Of a stretch of 15,438 nt of DNA, positions 14,932 through 15,438 are shown piece after piece. The position numbers and the translations under genes are program-made. This stretch comes from Nanobdellota archaeon (GTDB lineage Archaea; Nanobdellota; Nanobdellia; SCGC-AAA011-G17; ARS1403): NCBI GenBank assembly GCA_018831025.1, contig JAHJRB010000081.1, positions 1-15,438 on the forward strand, given 5' to 3'. Numbering within the stretch: position 1 is the first letter of the stretch; each line of letters opens with the position of its first letter. The notes under the pieces are model-generated. The model was not told the DNA's origin, did not search any database, and saw nothing but the letters and a program-made list of their open reading frames with translations.

Positions 14932-15438
14932 TTAGTACCTTCCTTTTATATTCTCAACGGCAGGATTAGGTAACACATCCTTATAATAAATCTCAGGAAC
15001 TTCTAAATCTTCAGGATAAGTCACATTCCAAATCTTTAGTGGACCAATAACTCTCCCATTATAAACACTTAAAGGCATTTCACCTTCATCATTATAAACT
15101 AATTCAAAATACTCCATTTTTTGATTAGTTAGATACATCTTATAAAATAGTGTATTTTTATTTTTTTCAGAAATATAAAGCCCGGTTCCTAAAGGATTTA
15201 TAGTATTATCATTAATTCTAGGTATTATTACAAAACAACCTCCCAACCCATCTTCTTCAAATCTTATTTCTCTTCCGTCAATAAATACACATTCCAAAGG
15301 AAGGGTATCTTGTTTTCCATTATAGACCAAAACTGCTTGAGGTTGCGCAGTAAATGTAAAAGTATCATTTTGGTTGCTTACAGGGAAAAGTATTGCAACT
15401 ATACCAGAAGCACCCTTGGGATATAATTTTCCTTTATA
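14932..15438 (-). CDS. C-terminal fragment, probable AglB/STT3-like oligosaccharyltransferase (runs off the window)
   Basis: The frame is open to the window edge, giving 168 residues of the C-terminus of a larger protein; its start lies beyond 15438. The TTG at 15330 is an internal leucine codon, not a start. The fragment is soluble and beta-rich. It contains GKLYPKGASGIVAILFP near its beginning, then TLFYKMYL, YFELVYNDEG and GPLKIWNVTYP. This series (KMYL, FxLVY, then a V/LKIW-x-V strand) resembles the end of archaeal AglB, the membrane enzyme that transfers lipid-linked glycan to asparagine. The catalytic WWDYG motif and membrane helices would be upstream, so the call rests on resemblance alone. 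Cotranscribed with the methyltransferase and GT2 genes. Confidence 0.55.
   Translation of the reverse strand, partial: YKGKLYPKGASGIVAILFPVSNQNDTFTFTAQPQAVLVYNGKQDTLPLECVFIDGREIRFEEDGLGGCFVIIPRINDNTINPLGTGLYISEKNKNTLFYKMYLTNQKMEYFELVYNDEGEMPLSVYNGRVIGPLKIWNVTYPEDLEVPEIYYKDVLPNPAVENIKGRY

Noticed and set aside
15328..15330. TTG as start of the right-edge gene
   Set aside because: The frame continues open to the window edge and the upstream residues read like the same domain, so it is an internal leucine.
1..15438. CRISPR array, tRNA or rRNA genes
   Set aside because: I saw no regularly spaced repeats and no tRNA-like or rRNA-like sequence; the window is almost entirely protein-coding with no gene-free stretch over 300 bases.

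Overview
The window reads as an AT-rich archaeal chromosome segment devoted to surface-glycan or protein-glycan synthesis. The archaeal call rests on promoter layout. Four plus-strand genes start at an ATG that lies 30-31 nt downstream of the 5' edge of an A/T box (1406, 2986, 7537, 12306), which is the geometry of archaeal leaderless transcripts. Genes inside operons instead overlap their neighbours, and some carry Shine-Dalgarno motifs. The right-edge fragment also resembles the C-terminal domain of an AglB/STT3 oligosaccharyltransferase. Arginine is mostly AGA and isoleucine often ATA. A DPANN-type lineage (Woesearchaeota/Pacearchaeota-like) is my guess, but the sequence does not prove it.

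Layout. At 1-491 there is an IS200-type element: a single Y1 (HUH) transposase gene and its right-end hairpin, with the left end outside the window. It abuts the 3' end of a minus-strand zinc-ribbon methyltransferase (492-1376). From 1436 to 10880 nine plus-strand genes form three inferred transcription units. Unit 1 is an HldE-like sugar nucleotidyltransferase/PfkB kinase with the domains in reverse order. Unit 2 is a B12-type radical SAM protein, a fused OYE/[4Fe-4S]/SDR oxidoreductase and a family-9 glycosyltransferase. Unit 3 is a minimal E1-alpha/E1-beta thiamine-diphosphate enzyme pair followed by two paralogous radical SAM/SPASM enzymes. A convergent minus-strand polytopic membrane protein of GT-C type (10882-12273) shares a divergent promoter region with a second B12-type radical SAM gene (12336-13580). 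The right edge is a tight minus-strand operon: AglB-like C-terminus (partial), methyltransferase, GT2 glycosyltransferase (15438 down to 13573).

How it may work together (inference). Unit 1 could phosphorylate and NDP-activate a heptose-like or other sugar. The TPP pair, the oxidoreductase fusion, four radical SAM enzymes and two methyltransferases could remodel it by C-C bond formation, reduction, radical dehydration/epimerisation or methylation. GT9, GT2 and the membrane GT-C protein could add it to a lipid-linked glycan, and the oligosaccharyltransferase could transfer the finished glycan to protein. I recognise each family, but not this combination as a characterised pathway. It is the best candidate here for an undescribed system.
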